DNA of 64,000 nucleotides, taken from positions 723,936,649-724,000,648 of the forward strand of contig NC_081413.1 of assembly GCF_030272615.1 (NCBI RefSeq). Direction: 5' to 3'. The stretch comes from Cryptomeria japonica. Its lineage: Eukaryota > Streptophyta > Pinopsida > Cupressales > Cupressaceae. The notes beneath the pieces were generated by a model, which was not told where the DNA came from, did no database searches, and saw only the letters and a list, made by a program, of their open reading frames with translations. Both the position numbers and the translations under genes were made by a program. Shown piece by piece: positions 33,364-45,528 of this stretch. Each line of letters opens with the position of its first letter. Within the stretch, counting starts at the first letter, position 1.

Positions 33364-34023
33364 CTAGTTATCAGGCACACTAGGTCTGCAGATTATCTCA
33401 ATGATATATTTATCTTGACCAAAATCAAGATGAGGAATTAATGAAGTAGCTAAAACAGCAAGAGAATCAGCTCTATCATTGTATACACGAGGAACAACTG
33501 AGATATTGAAAGAATTGAAATCTTCAATATTCTCCCATACCAAATTGCGGTAATGCTTGAGTCTATCATTCTTAGTTTGATATATGTTTCTCACTTGACA
33601 AACAATTAATTCTGCATCACCTTGGGCATGAAGGTTTCTGATTCCTCTTTTCAATGCAACACTCATCCCTAACAAAAGCGACTCATATTCAGCCATATTG
33701 TTGGTATTAGCAGATTGCAACTTGAAAGAGTAAGGGAAGATCTCTCCCTTGGGAGATATAAGAACTATACCAGCTCTAGATCCATTCGTAGCACAACTGC
33801 CATCAAATTCAAGAGTCCATACATCATTTGAACTGTTGTTTTCATTGGAATGATTAGAGCCACCTTCATCCGATATGAGCGCATTGTGGAAAGAAAAGTT
33901 GTCATCTTCTTCCATAGGAGAGGATGAACTTTCCTCTTGAATAGATGAAGAATGAAGCTCTTCTTGTCGAGGAGGTGATGGAATACTTTCATCAGCAAAT
34001 GAAGATGTGACTTCTTCAACCAT
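33364..34023 (-). mobile_element. Archaeal-type RNase H domain lying upstream of RT in the gypsy element
   Basis: This block carries the second (aRNH) type of RNase H: WTLEFDGSCATNGSRAGI, NTNNMAEYESLLLGMSVAL, QGDAELIVCQVRN and YNDRADSLAVLA. These are the spaced acidic and helix landmarks of archaeal/plant-type RNase H, distinct from the Ty3 RNase H inside pol. A dual RNase H is a hallmark of Tat-lineage gypsy elements. There it is usually reported downstream of the Ty3 RNase H; here it sits between protease and RT. Confidence 0.8.
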
Positions 34024-34200
34024 AACATATGAACTGGATGACCCATCTTCTGATGCTTGGTCCTGATCAACATCAACAAACTTTCCATTTGCTGAAAGTA
34101 ATGAAATATCAGAGCTGCTAGAAGGATAATCTTCAGCAAATTCTGAAATTTCATCTATATGGAGGTAATAATTCCCAAAACCCGAAGATTCAAAAAGAAT

Positions 34201-34608
34201 CTAAGCATGAGGGTCATTGGACTTGACAACTGTGTACTTGGTTTCTCTTTCAGGAATTAACTTCTGCACAACACCTTTGACAGGTATTCTTGCTTCTGTC
34301 ATATCCATGTTGAGTTCACCTCCAACATCTTTACAAAAATTACGGCCAAGTAACATTCCGTATGATGCAAGAACATCAGCCACCAAGATAGTCATCTTTC
34401 TTTTATTATCTGGAAAAGCAGCAAATGCAAATTGCGCGTCCTTGATTTGCCCAATAAGGGGCACTTGCTTGTTCTCCATGGAATAACAATGACCAAAATT
34501 TTTGGTCAAGGTCAGCCCCAAAGCTTGAGCAACTTTTGTGGGCATGACGTTATCAGAAGCACCAAAATCCAAGACACAATTGCTCAATTGAAAAACATTG
34601 ATTAACAA
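34201..34608 (-). mobile_element. Protease region of the gypsy element
   Basis: A 135-residue block with an aspartic-protease-like start (CVLDFGASDNVMP) and a later hydrophobic ILVADVLASYGMLLGRNF segment, typical of retrotransposon protease with a single flap. It lies directly after gag. Confidence 0.75.
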
Positions 34609-34635
34609 GGAAATGTAAAAAGGTTCTATCTTTCC

Positions 34636-36321
34636 TTAGGTAGTAGATGGAATGGTCACCAGATGATTGGGCAAATTCTTGGGTTCTTGTGGGATAGTGT
34701 TTTCAAGTATAGGACGAGTCTCCTTACTTTTAACAAAATCAGCTAATCTATCAAATTGATCGGGACTAGCTTGTAAATACTCAACTTCAGACATTTGGAT
34801 CTTAGTCTTCCTAGCATGGTCAATAATATCAAAGGCTTGAAACGAACCAGCTAGAAAGGGATTAACATTGTCCGATAATGGTTTGGGGTTGGGCATACTG
34901 GGCTTGGGATCAATAGATGAAGCAAGAGGAGGACTTTTGTTACTTACTTGGATTTTCGCTGCATCCTTTGGAATATAAGGCAGCGGTGTTCCTCTTTTAG
35001 CAATAACAACAGGTGGTTGTAAATCATTTGCGATCTTTGCAACTTCTTCTTGCTGGGCCAACCGGGTCTGGGATCTTGTCGTTATAGCAAATGCTTGGCT
35101 ATGAGCCCTTTTGGTAGCATTAGAGTCATCATAGTGCATGTAACGTATAGTAGAGTCGCCAGTCACTTCTTCTTCTTCTTGTTGAGGAAGAGAAACTTCA
35201 TCGGACTGATAATCAAAATAAGAAGACTCATTTTGATCAGCCTCATAATAGCCAACTGTTGCCTTTGAAGGAGGTGGCTCAAGCGCAAGTCTCTCCGGAG
35301 GGGGAGGCAACTTGGGTTGATTTTTGGCAGCATAACTGGCAGCAGTATTAGGATATGTCCTTCTTGGGAGAGCCTTGTACGATGCGGGGTAGGAATTCTG
35401 AGATACTTGCTTCTTTAAAGCAAGAAGTTCATTTGCTAATTTATGTACCATAGGATCGGTAGAACCAGAAAATGAACCATCCATATGCGAACTTCCTTTG
35501 GACCGATTAGAATCCTTTTTGATCTTACCAGCTAAGATCAAATCATCCTCAATTTCAGTAGCCATTGATTGAGCAACTTCTAAATCAGCAGGAGATGCTC
35601 GTCTTAGGAAGAAAATGACCTCGGGCAACTGAGTGTTGATGAAAAAACACTTGAGGTTCTCAGGAGTAGGCTTAGAATTAACATGAATTCTATTTGCTAA
35701 TTTGTTAAATTTAGCAATGAATTCACGCATGCCTTCATGCATATCCTTCTTCATTTGTGTCAACTGGGCCAACAAAGCGTGCTTATCTTCTGCAGGCTTG
35801 AAACGTTCCTCGAACTTGTCTCTCAACAAGTTCCATGAAACAATTGAACCAGCAGTAAGATTGAAAAACCAGTCGGCTGCAATACCTTGAAGAGTCTCTA
35901 TAAACAACCGAACAACAACATCTTGATATTCAACCCCAAGAACACCACACACCATATAAAAAGACTTGACATGTTCATCAGGGTGTTGCTTTCCATCGCC
36001 ATAAAATTTGGGAAGATTTTTGCGTGAACCTTGTGGAAGCGGATGAAGAGGTTGGGTTAATGCCAAAGGACCAAAAGCTACTCCCCATGGACCAGGAGGA
36101 GGAAGCGGAGGTGGATTAGCCATATTAGGTAATGAAGGTATCAGTGGTTTGAAAAAGAAGGAGGAATTTTCACTTGGGATAGATTTTTTCTTTCTTGAGG
36201 GAGGATAACTTGTGGTTTGTGATAGGGAAGATGTACTAGTGAGTAAAAAGGATCTAGCTCTTTCAGCAGCAGATATTTCTTCTGAATATTCACCTTTCTT
36301 CTGGCGAACGTAAACGCGCAA
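34636..36321 (-). mobile_element. gag of the gypsy element
   Basis: An open block of 561 residues. The proline-rich stretch at about 65-90 (MANPPPLPPPGPWGVAFGP) is followed by the retrotransposon gag domain (LPKFYGDGKQHPDEHVKSF, WFFNLTAGSIVSWNLLRDKF, GMREFIAKFNKLANRI). No CCHC knuckle is evident. The Met at residue 67 may be the real start, since the N-terminal 66 residues are of different character. Confidence 0.85.
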
Positions 36322-36425
36322 ACTTTCTAGCTTAAAGAAATGAAAGAATTTCCAAGCTCTTCTTTCAAAAACAACAAGACACTAGTCTTCAAATGAAAGC
36401 GTGAGGCTTCCGAATGCGTCCGTGT

Positions 36426-36448
36426 CCCCAGCAGAGTCGCCAAAAAAC
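36426..36448 (-). other. Primer binding site of the gypsy element
   Basis: Directly inside the 5' LTR edge, the minus strand reads TTTTTTGGCGACTCTGCTGG (ending GGG at 36426). TGGCGACTC-GCTGGGG sites are common in Ogre/Tat elements, usually credited to tRNA-Arg. The match to a specific tRNA was not checked. Confidence 0.65.
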
Positions 36449-36888
36449 TGTTGGTTGAAAATTTTGTACACTTGGGAAAATATACAAAATTGTGGTTTCA
36501 ACCACAGCACACGAGTAAAAACTCTCCTAATTAAGGGAAGGCTCCCCCTATCTAACTACAACTTGGAAAATAAAATGGGATGGGACAACAATCTTTCTTC
36601 TTTTTTCAAGAAAGACAATATCCTTTTCTCTTCACAGAAAAGGATAGCGATTGAATAACAACAGTAACCACTTTCAAGTGAAATAAGAGAAAGGAAATGA
36701 AGTTTCCTGAAAGCGCAAAGACTTCCGTCCCTTCCTTCGGGACGGGACAACAATATCAAGCTCAAAGACTTGACTATTGGAAGTCCTATCTACCCTTTGC
36801 TATACTAAATTTTACAATGAATAAAAGATAACAGCTCAAAGACTGAAATAATCTATTCTTTTAACACAAAGACAAGAACTAATGCAAG
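36449..36888 (-). repeat. 5' LTR of the gypsy element, direct arm only (440 bp)
   Basis: It corresponds base for base to 23493-23932 of the 3' LTR with about 8 differences, then ends at GCAAG and passes into the inverted arm. Only U5-side sequence is present; the U3 part is absent here. Confidence 0.88.
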
Positions 36889-37397
36889 TATTTGAGCTTG
36901 CGTCTATTCTTGAGGAAAAATTACTGTTTGATAAGAAATAGCAGCAAGTCTTTGAGCTTGCATTAGTTCTTGTCTTTGTGTTAAAAGAATAGATTATTTT
37001 AGTCTTTGAGCTGTTATCTTTTATTCGTTGTAAAATTTAGTATAGCAAAGGGTAGATAGGACTTCCAATAGTCAAGTCTTTGAGCTTGATATTGTTGTCC
37101 CGTCCCGAAGGAAGTGACGGAAGTCTTTGCGCTTTCAGGAAACTTCATTTCCTTTCTCTTATTTCACTTGAAAGTGGTTACTGTTGTTATTCAATCGCTA
37201 TCCTTTTCTGTGAAGAGAAAAGGATATTGTCTTTTCTTGAAAAAAGAAGAAAGATTGCTGTCCCATCCCATTTTATTTTCCAAGTTGTAGTTAGATAGGG
37301 GGAGCCTTCCCTTAATTAGGAGAGTTTTTACTCGTGTGCTGTGGTTGAAACCACAATTTTGTATATTTTCCCAAGTGTACAAAATTTTCAACCAACA
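36884..37397 (+). repeat. Inverted LTR arm (about 513 bp) at the right end of the gypsy element
   Basis: Reverse complement of LTR positions 23493-24005, ending in CCAACA at 37397. It shares at least five variant bases with the adjacent direct arm that the 3' LTR lacks, so it derives from the same end. With the direct arm it forms a large palindrome with a loop of about 70 bp. Confidence 0.88.
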
Positions 37398-39409
37398 TAG
37401 CTCTCAAATCATTGTAATAGGATCCAAAGGTTCCTCCATGACCCCAACAACCACTACAAAAGATTATTCATCACCAAGTGATGAATCCACATAATTGTCA
37501 AAGCTCCCACTAAGACATGGTACTAAGCTCTCTAATCATCATGATAATCATATAATAACACAAATATTCTATTAAAAGTGATTTTGATCTATGCATCATC
37601 ATGATCAAAATCACTATAAAAAATCTACTAAAAGTGAATGGAGCTCCTCATACAGAATAGCTAATTGGTAGAGGTCTTATATACAAATATATCAAATGAT
37701 ATTGTATACCAGAAAAGATGTTAATGATCAACTGAGAGAAAACACAACAAGCATACCAATGAAACATTATATGTAAGGATCTATCAAAAAAAGAAGAAGT
37801 AAATAAGCCATCCTCACAAGATGTCCCATTGTTCTCTATCGCATAGGATCCCTCAAGTCATGGTTGTTCTCATATCATTGAGCAACTGACCTTTGGAATG
37901 ACAATTCCAAGAATGAATGATGTGTGATAAGATGATCTATATGCAAAGCAACTAAGATCTATATGATGATTAACAAAGCTTGCTAAGATGAGATATTATG
38001 CTATGATAATGAAACTAACTATGCTATGATATGGATATTAAGCTATACTAACATGCTATACTAACATGAATATGCTATACTAATTGTATGAAATGCTTCT
38101 AAACGTTAAAGATTATGATTAAACAAAGAGAGGCAAAGCTTAAGACTTGATGAAATAGAATATAATTTGGATGCATGAAACTTGGATGATGGATAATGAG
38201 AGAAATGAGGCCTATTTATAGAAGAAATGGGCAATTGGATGGTTAAGATTGAGTAATCTTAACAAGGGCTGGGATTGAATGATCTTCAATCCATGTGACA
38301 CTTTCAAACCAATCCTATGTTGACAAGTGTCAATATGAGAAGGCCTGAGAGGGGAGATAAGAGGCATTAAATGCCTGAAGAGACATAAGGGTTACCCTAG
38401 GAGGGTTTGGTTAGGGCTGAGTTAGTGCATAAAGCTTTTATCCAAAGGATAAAGTCTTGTGCAAGGGTTAAAGGAATAACCATGGTCAAAGCAATGAATG
38501 CTTGAAGAGACCCATGGGTTAAAGGAATGGTTAAGTTAGAGAGAAAGTCTCTAACCAAGGGTCAAGGTTGAGTTAACCATTAATGGTTTTGTAAGAGCCT
38601 TACAAGTTTGGAAGACTTTGGAGGTTATCTTGTTGAAGAAATAAAGGTTTTAATGCTTTATGAAGACTTTGTATATTTTTGAGAAGTGACCTTTTTCTTA
38701 AGGAATGTGCAAATGATTATGAGGGGGATTAGACCAAATTGAAATTGATTAGAAGAATATAGAAGGTGGTTTAGGCATGAAAGTGGATTTTGTAGGAGGA
38801 TGCAAGTGGGAGGGATTTTTAGGATTTAATTGAAATAAAATTAATTTATTTCAATTTATCGGTGCAACTTGCATTGGATACACTTAAAAAATATCGATTT
38901 ATTTAAATGTCAAAAGGGGATTTAATTAAATGTGGATTTAATAAAATTTAAAGGGGGGATTTAATTAAATAAAAATGATTTATTTAATTAAAGGCTAGAA
39001 TTTGGCTAAATGAATTAAATCGAATAAATTGAATAATTTATTTAATCAATAGAGGAAGGGGTGAACTAATTAATTATTGATTTAATTAATAGAAGAATTG
39101 TTAGTGAATTAAATAAATAACCATCTCTTTGTCTCATTGTAATAAATACTCCAATGGAACAAGATGACCAAGAAAATCCAACCAAACAAAATATTCATCA
39201 TGAAGTTCACATCAAAAGTAGATTCAATATCTCATTAATAATATGCATATCAGAGGAAATCGAAGATCACATGTAGATTCCAAGACTTAAAAACTAGATC
39301 ATCGCTATATCTGATTTGCTAAGAAAATCTACAAATAGAGTGACCATAGTATTACAGACCCGAGTAAGCAATCATGAAAACTTGTATTTGTCTTCATCTA
39401 GAACATAAT
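37398..39409. other. Spacer, nothing recognised
   Basis: No gene or element was identified. From 38820 to 39120 the sequence is dominated by TTTAATTAAAT-like words. A run of ATGCTATACTAACATG words lies near 38010-38085. Confidence 0.5.
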
Positions 39410-39670
39410 TGTAACACCCCTGCTATGAGGCCCAGAGGACAAAACAAAAATAAACAATAAAAGCAAGAAAATGCGTATAATTTTTTTTCTTTAGAATAAA
39501 CCATAATCCAAGCATTGAGATACATTTTAAAAGATAAATTAAGATACACAAATAACCACAAGCATTCATCCTCAAGGCCCCATAAAGATGTAACTCAAGG
39601 ATGTACATCGACAAAAAACCCAAGTATGGAACTGCTATATAAATTACAACATCGTTCATAAACAAAGGTA

Positions 39671-40505
39671 CACCATAGGATGATCCTCCTTTAGAGCCCT
39701 AGACACCAGTAGGTGAGTCTTGTGTGTCGTAGCAAGTTTCTCCTCTACCAAATGGGCTTTCTCGACTGCGACCTCCATGGTCTTAGGTTCAAAAACCCTC
39801 ACGTCTCCATTGATCCAATCATCGAGGCCTCTGACAAAATATTGCACTAAAATGGTCTCATCATCTCCAATCCCCGCATATCTCTTGAGCTCATAGAAAC
39901 GACACTCATATTGCTCTACTAACATGGATAACTGGCACAAGTCATCGAACTCATCTACTCTGCGCTACCTCCAATGGTCTGAAAGAAACCGTGTTTAAAA
40001 TCGTTCCACAAACAAGTCCCAAGAGATGGTATTCATGTCTAGACAAACCTTCTACTCTTCTAACTACCACCAGGTGGATGTGAAACCCCTCAGATGCATG
40101 ATTGCACATCTAGCCTCACTATTAGTACTGAAGGGATGCATAGCGAAACATCGGTCCAATTCAATCAACTGATTTTCTGCCTCGATACTAGTTACGGTGC
40201 CATGGAATTTAGGAGGTTGAGCTCTCATCAAATCTCTCATGAATTAAGCCTCTCGTTCTGACATATCATAAATAGGCCTCACATGCGACCTTTCATGAGC
40301 CCCATTCTCCTGGCAAGGACCCAAACGGTCAAGGAGCTGCTTAAGCAATACTTGTAATTGATTTCCTGTTGACGTAGATTGTTCACGTTCTTGATTACCA
40401 GAATCTCCCTAGGAACTCTGTGTAGGGGTACTATCTATTGCTACCCCTCTACCACATCCCCTACCTCGACCTCTACCATGACCTCTTCCTCGTGCTCTCG
40501 GCATC
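39671..40505 (-). mobile_element. gag remnant of the gypsy deletion derivative
   Basis: Minus-strand similarity to gypsy gag: a GRG-like basic start near 40440-40505, and near 39660-39940 the block beginning MCQLSMLVEQYECRFYELKR and running through YFVRGLDDWI. Broken in several places. Confidence 0.65.
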
Positions 40506-40630
40506 CTATTGGACAACACAACAACACGCAAGGGACAAACTCAGGACAATAATTGGATCTCATGTAAAAGGCTAACAAACAACAACAAAAGAGAACCCAA
40601 GTATACCCAGAGGATCCTAGTGTTTGAACA

Positions 40631-40647
40631 TGGGCTCTGATACCAAG
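40631..40647 (-). other. Primer binding site (initiator Met type)
   Basis: The minus strand reads CTTGGTATCAGAGCCCA, containing TGGTATCAGAGC, complementary to the 3' end of plant initiator tRNA-Met. It lies directly inside the LTR that begins at 40648. Confidence 0.85.
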
Positions 40648-43074
40648 TGTAACGTCCTCGCTATGAGGCCCAAAGGACAAAACAAAAATAAACAATAAAA
40701 GCAAGAAAATGTATAATTTTTTTTCTTTAGAATAAACTCTAATCCAAACATTGAGATATATTCTACAAGATAAATTAAGATACACAAATACCACAAGCAT
40801 TCATCCTCAAATCCCCATAACGATGTAACTCAAGGATGTACATTGACCAAAAACCCAAGTATGGAACTGCTATATATTACAACAACGTTCATAAACAAAG
40901 GTACAAGGTACATATTACATTGCTTGGGAATATACATAAGAACATAAAATGATACAATCTCCAAGAGTCCTAAGATGGGATGAATACATAAATATGGAAC
41001 ATGAAGAAAGTCTTCAATCTTTTCACGAGCCTCCTCGAACATGATGCTGAAAGAGCCAAACCCAATGGGTGCAAATAGCACTCCACCCAACCATATGGTA
41101 CCATCAGGTCCACCCCCCGTGCTAGGAGGTACCAGTCAGACCCAAGAGACAAGAGACAAGAACAAAATGAAACAAAAACAAACTCAAGGCTCACAAGAAT
41201 ACAATCGCGAATAATTCACAAGACGAGATCAAGAACTCACAAGGACAATAACCAACTTCCAGAGGTCCAAGCACTCACAAATAATCAAACAAGGAAACCA
41301 CTAAGTAAGCAATTGAGAAGAGTGTCATCACTTGGTTGTCATGAGTTACCCTAGTAGGTCTTCTCTAGGTCCCGACCCTCATCCCAAGTTACCCTGGTAA
41401 CCTCTCTCGACCCCTGACCCCCATACAACTCTACTGGACAACACTAATCTTTTATGGAGACAAGAATAGTGGATGCCATTCCAGGACTTCTCAACTTACC
41501 CCGAACCTAAACGAACGTTCGGGAGTAAGAGAGGCATCCAAAAACTTATCTTATTTAATGTGAACTAACTACCGGTCCCTAATTCATTAAGTTATGTTAT
41601 CACTTGATTACAAACTTTCATTGAGTTACCCTGGCGACCACTTTGGGTCCCGACCCCCAATGAAAGCCACTCTCCCATAAATGCACCTAGGAAACTAAAC
41701 AAAACCAATGTCCAAATAGGAAAAATCAAGAAGGAAAGCCCCAAATACCATATAAAGGCATGACTCTCTTGCTAGAAAAAATCATCGCATAGGGAGGGTC
41801 CAAGATAGGTTAGGAATCACTATCGAGCTTCCAAATATAAATACAAACTGCAACTTTAATCCAAGAAGAGAGACATGGCAGGATAATAAAGAAACTATAA
41901 ATTCCCTCCCAATGTCTCTAGAACCAAAACATAGAGCCATTTAACTAAATATTTCCCACAAGGATGAAAAAATCCAAGACATGAATAAGACCTCAAAATG
42001 CTAGGATAGAGAGATACATTTAGAACAACAAGATGGCCACAATAACATTTAAAGACTTGACATCATTACTCCGTTAACCAAGGTAACTAAAAAATTAAGA
42101 CCCTCTTTATGTCAATCAAATAAGGATCACATCCATTAAATAACATCGGAGATTAAAATAAATAATCAAAATTATAAAGTATTATTTATTATTAAATTAA
42201 ATCTTTTTCTTGCAAAACTAATTAATTCACATGAGCCAAACACTAAGAAGACATCTGCAACAACATACATGAACACACACAAGGACAAGACAATAACAAG
42301 ACTAAATATGACCACAAGGATACCCGACAGAAGGAAAAGTCTAGGGTCTAAATGATATCTCTGATTTTCCACTTTACCATTGGGTTGAAGAGCATGCTCA
42401 GACCTGAAGATTCAGGTGGAGTCGACGCTCGGTACCTGCAGCTGCATAAGCCAACCGTCAAACATATGCATATAAATCATATAGCATCACATCGTGAAAA
42501 GGGAATGGAAGCGACATAGCTTGCCCATAGAGAGCAGTGTGACGCTTCCCCCCCTTCACCCAAACACATCAGAGATAATATACAATGTAAGATCAGAACT
42601 TATCATCATCAAGGAGCATCAAGATCAAATTCTATCATTACATAAATAATCCATCTCTATAAACATCTAACTCTCAGAGCATAGATACATCAAATAACAT
42701 CACATAATCAACATTATGAGAAACATCATTGTTCTAACAGTCCACATAGCATAGAGTACATCAAAATAGTATCCATCAATAAACGCAAAGGACTGATGAG
42801 TAATCAATCACAATAATCTAACCAGTTGAACATGAACAACATCATATACACACATCATCATTGGCATATAAATCATCACTCACAATCATATAATGCAAAG
42901 TACATCATTATTGCAACGAACCAAGGAGCAAAAAGTATGAATATCACAAATGAAACCAAAAGACATGGCCATACATCAAAACCAAAATAAAATTGACCAA
43001 CACCAAAAGGGTCAAAACAACACATGACTCAAAACCACAAGGTCTGACAAACCAAAAGAGAGAGGGACACTACA

Positions 43075-44341
43075 ACAATGAATAGTTTTATCACATGTAT
43101 ACATACCATAATTTTTAATTAACATGTAAAACCTACAAAACCATCTATGTAAACCTAAAGTCCACTTAAATATCTAGACATTCACATATAAAATGTCATA
43201 TAAATAATGGTATAGACACAAATCTACAAACCCACAACTTTTGAAATACGAAAACTACAAAACCTATAGGAATAAACAAGTTATCTAGGAGCTTATAACA
43301 TATGAAACATATCATCTACATAAATCACAATGAAATAGGGGAATTGAGTGATCGAAGAGCTTACAAAATAGAAAAATATACTAACTCCACAGGCAATAAG
43401 AGATCAGAGGCTTATCTTTTAGTGCTCTCATATATCTCGTGACTAAATCCATGAAGCAAACATAAGCACTCCATATAGTAGCTAAAATAGTAGGTGTATT
43501 TCCATGTGACTATGAGGCCAAAAACACCCCCCAATATGAACACCCTTTTCATAGGCAACTTGACATTATTGAACTATCTAGGTATGATAGAGGAAACACA
43601 TCCTCCTCAAGGCTCAAAAACACAAAAACACATCCTCCTCTTTTCTTTTCAAAGTAGAGCAGCTCAAATTATTTACACCAACATCACTATTTTTTGCTTC
43701 CTTTTCTCCTTTAGCTCTTTAAGTGCTTTGATGCAACAACATTGACATTGACATTTTCTTTCTTTGATTGACTTGTAGTTACGAGAACTTGTTTTACATG
43801 TAGATGATGATGCAAAGTCCCCACAACCCATGCAATGAGAAAGCTAAGGGAAATACCCTATGTGGATTCTTTCTTCAAGTTAGTTAGAATTTGAAGCACT
43901 TCTGCAATGAACCAACTTAACAAACTGATGAGACCCAAAAAAATAAACGCATAATCTCACATTCTACACACACATTCTCTCAAAAAATTCTCAACTGACC
44001 ACACACACTACCTTCTAGAGGTAAACTAATATGCCCTCATGGAAGACATTTCTTTCACAAATGATGAAAAAATATGTCTTAAGAATAAGCCTTTTTTTTA
44101 GATAGTATGTATAGACTAAATAAAAAACTCTAAAGGCATTATTTATGAGAGAGGATGGATCCCAAGAAAACATAATTCACCATGTGCCCAAAAAACATAA
44201 AAATATAGATGTACAAAATACTTGACATATTCCATCACATACCTTGTGCAAGAAAACATTCTATCTCACATTCACACATACATTCAAATCATATTACTTC
44301 ATTTGTTGCTCATCATTGACATTACTTCTGTTAACTAAAAT
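43075..44341. other. Spacer, possibly leader of a copia fossil at its right end
   Basis: No gene supported. Because a primer site and LTR edge of a minus-strand copia element lie at 44342-44360, part of this stretch could be the leader of that element, but no gag was recognised. Confidence 0.4.
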
Positions 44342-44600
44342 CTAGGTTTTGATACCAGTTGTTAAAATATATTACAAATAAATGAATAGCAAAATATCTA
44401 TAGTGATATAAACATAAAGACTAAAAAATAACACACATGATAATACACAATTTACATGGTTCACCAATTTGGCTACATCCATGCGAAAGGTAGGGTATTC
44501 ATCTATTTATTATCAACCATAGTAAATGCATTCTCATTCCATAACACCATGTTATTTTCCCACATTAGTAGAGAAATCATCACCAAAGAAGAAGGGACAA
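44342..44600 (-). mobile_element. Copia LTR fragment with primer site
   Basis: On the minus strand an LTR-like end (...TATTTTAACA) is followed by AC and TGGTATCAAAACC, an initiator-Met-type primer site with small differences. The LTR part contains a GGTGAACCATGTAAAT-like word typical of plant copia LTRs. The far LTR edge and the rest of the element were not found. Confidence 0.5.
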
Positions 44601-45300
44601 AAGATATAGAAAATTAAAAGAACAACTAATTGGAAATTGAATGAATGAACTTCATAATCAAATAGGAGGGACTAGACTAATGATAGTATGGTGATGGTGT
44701 ATGAGCAATTTTTTATGTGTCTATAGTGTACACATTACTACTGCGTAATGTTTTTGGTTTAAGAAAAAAATAATTACATTTAGTTGAGTTTTTGTCTCTA
44801 ATTGTTTTTGGGCATTACAAATTCTATATATTAAATTCTACCAAGGTTTTTTTGCTCACTATATACAAAAGTAATGGTAAGATTTAATGCCCTAAACAAC
44901 TCCATCATTGCTCGATTAGTTTCATTAGCCTATACATTTTCTATTTAAAAAACTTCAAAAAGAAAAAAAAAAACTATGAAAACGAATGGATGCATGGTAG
45001 GACTCAATGGCCTAAACAACTCCATTGTTTAATTACTTATTTCTCATGTTAAAAAATGAGACATGGATATTACTTTCTACTAGAAGACCTCCATTCCACA
45101 ATCTACATTTACATTTAAACACTTATTCTGATACAAGATGTATTTCTTAATTTTTGAAGTACCTTAAGCAAACAAGAAACATTTTTTCAAATTTCTCTAT
45201 CCACATTTAGTTAAGTTATTTGGACCAAAGAGATAACAACACAAAAATTTGCATTCAATTTTCAATACATTTTGAGAAACTAAAAGATCATCACTCCACT
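44601..45300. other. AT-rich spacer
   Basis: Nothing recognised on either strand. Confidence 0.5.
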
Positions 45301-45528
45301 AGGAATGGTTATCCAGTTATCAGAATGCACCATGACATTGATGGTTGGATGCTATATTGAAGTTTTGACTTCTCATCAATGATGATTATTTATAGCCTAC
45401 TCAATGTACCATCACCCGACAAATTGAACACTAGTCCTCATTGCCAAGAAGTCAAATTTTTTGTTATGTAGCATCTAACCATTGATGCCATGGTGTATCC
45501 TCATAGATGGATAGACGCTTCCCATTCC
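45301..45528. mobile_element. Foldback MITE-like element, 228 bp
   Basis: The arm 45301-45373 (AGGAATGGTTATCCAGTTAT onward) is an imperfect inverted repeat of 45447-45528 (ending CCCATTCC). The loop is about 75 bp. The best-kept parts are CACCATGACATTGATGG and its partner CCATTGATGCCATGGTG. Flanks CCACT / ACTTAC allow a 3 bp duplication ACT. No coding capacity; the DNA-transposon superfamily is unknown. Confidence 0.6.

Larger units (their letters stand above)
23493..37397 (-). mobile_element. Large Ty3/gypsy element, Tat/Ogre-like, with extra ORFs and an inverted LTR end
   Basis: A 13.9 kb element lies on the minus strand. From its 5' side (right) it has an LTR arm with an inverted partner, a primer site, gag, protease, archaeal-type RNase H and pol (RT, RNase H, integrase). 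A 2 kb non-coding repeat-rich stretch, three accessory ORF blocks and a 3' LTR of about 1.1 kb follow. Flanks are TAACT (left) and TAGCT (right), a 4/5 match to a target duplication. The 3' LTR and the direct 5' arm differ at about 8 of 440 aligned bases by hand count (1.8%), so the insertion is fairly young on a plant scale. It is broken: gag and pol are largely open, with perhaps half a dozen breaks overall, mostly in the accessory part. Confidence 0.85.
39410..43074 (-). mobile_element. Gypsy deletion derivative: LTR piece, gag piece, primer site, long LTR
   Basis: Two copies of a sequence starting TGTAAC(A/G)(C/T)CC-GCTATGAGGCCC lie at 39410 and 40648. The right copy is preceded by a primer site, so it is the 5' LTR on the minus strand. 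Between them is only about 1 kb with gag similarity. The left LTR copy is cut short at about 39670, where it joins gag. If the right LTR ends at GGGACACTACA (43074) it is 2.4 kb long, and flanks ATAAT/ACAAT match 4/5. It is a broken fossil lacking all of pol. Confidence 0.65.
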
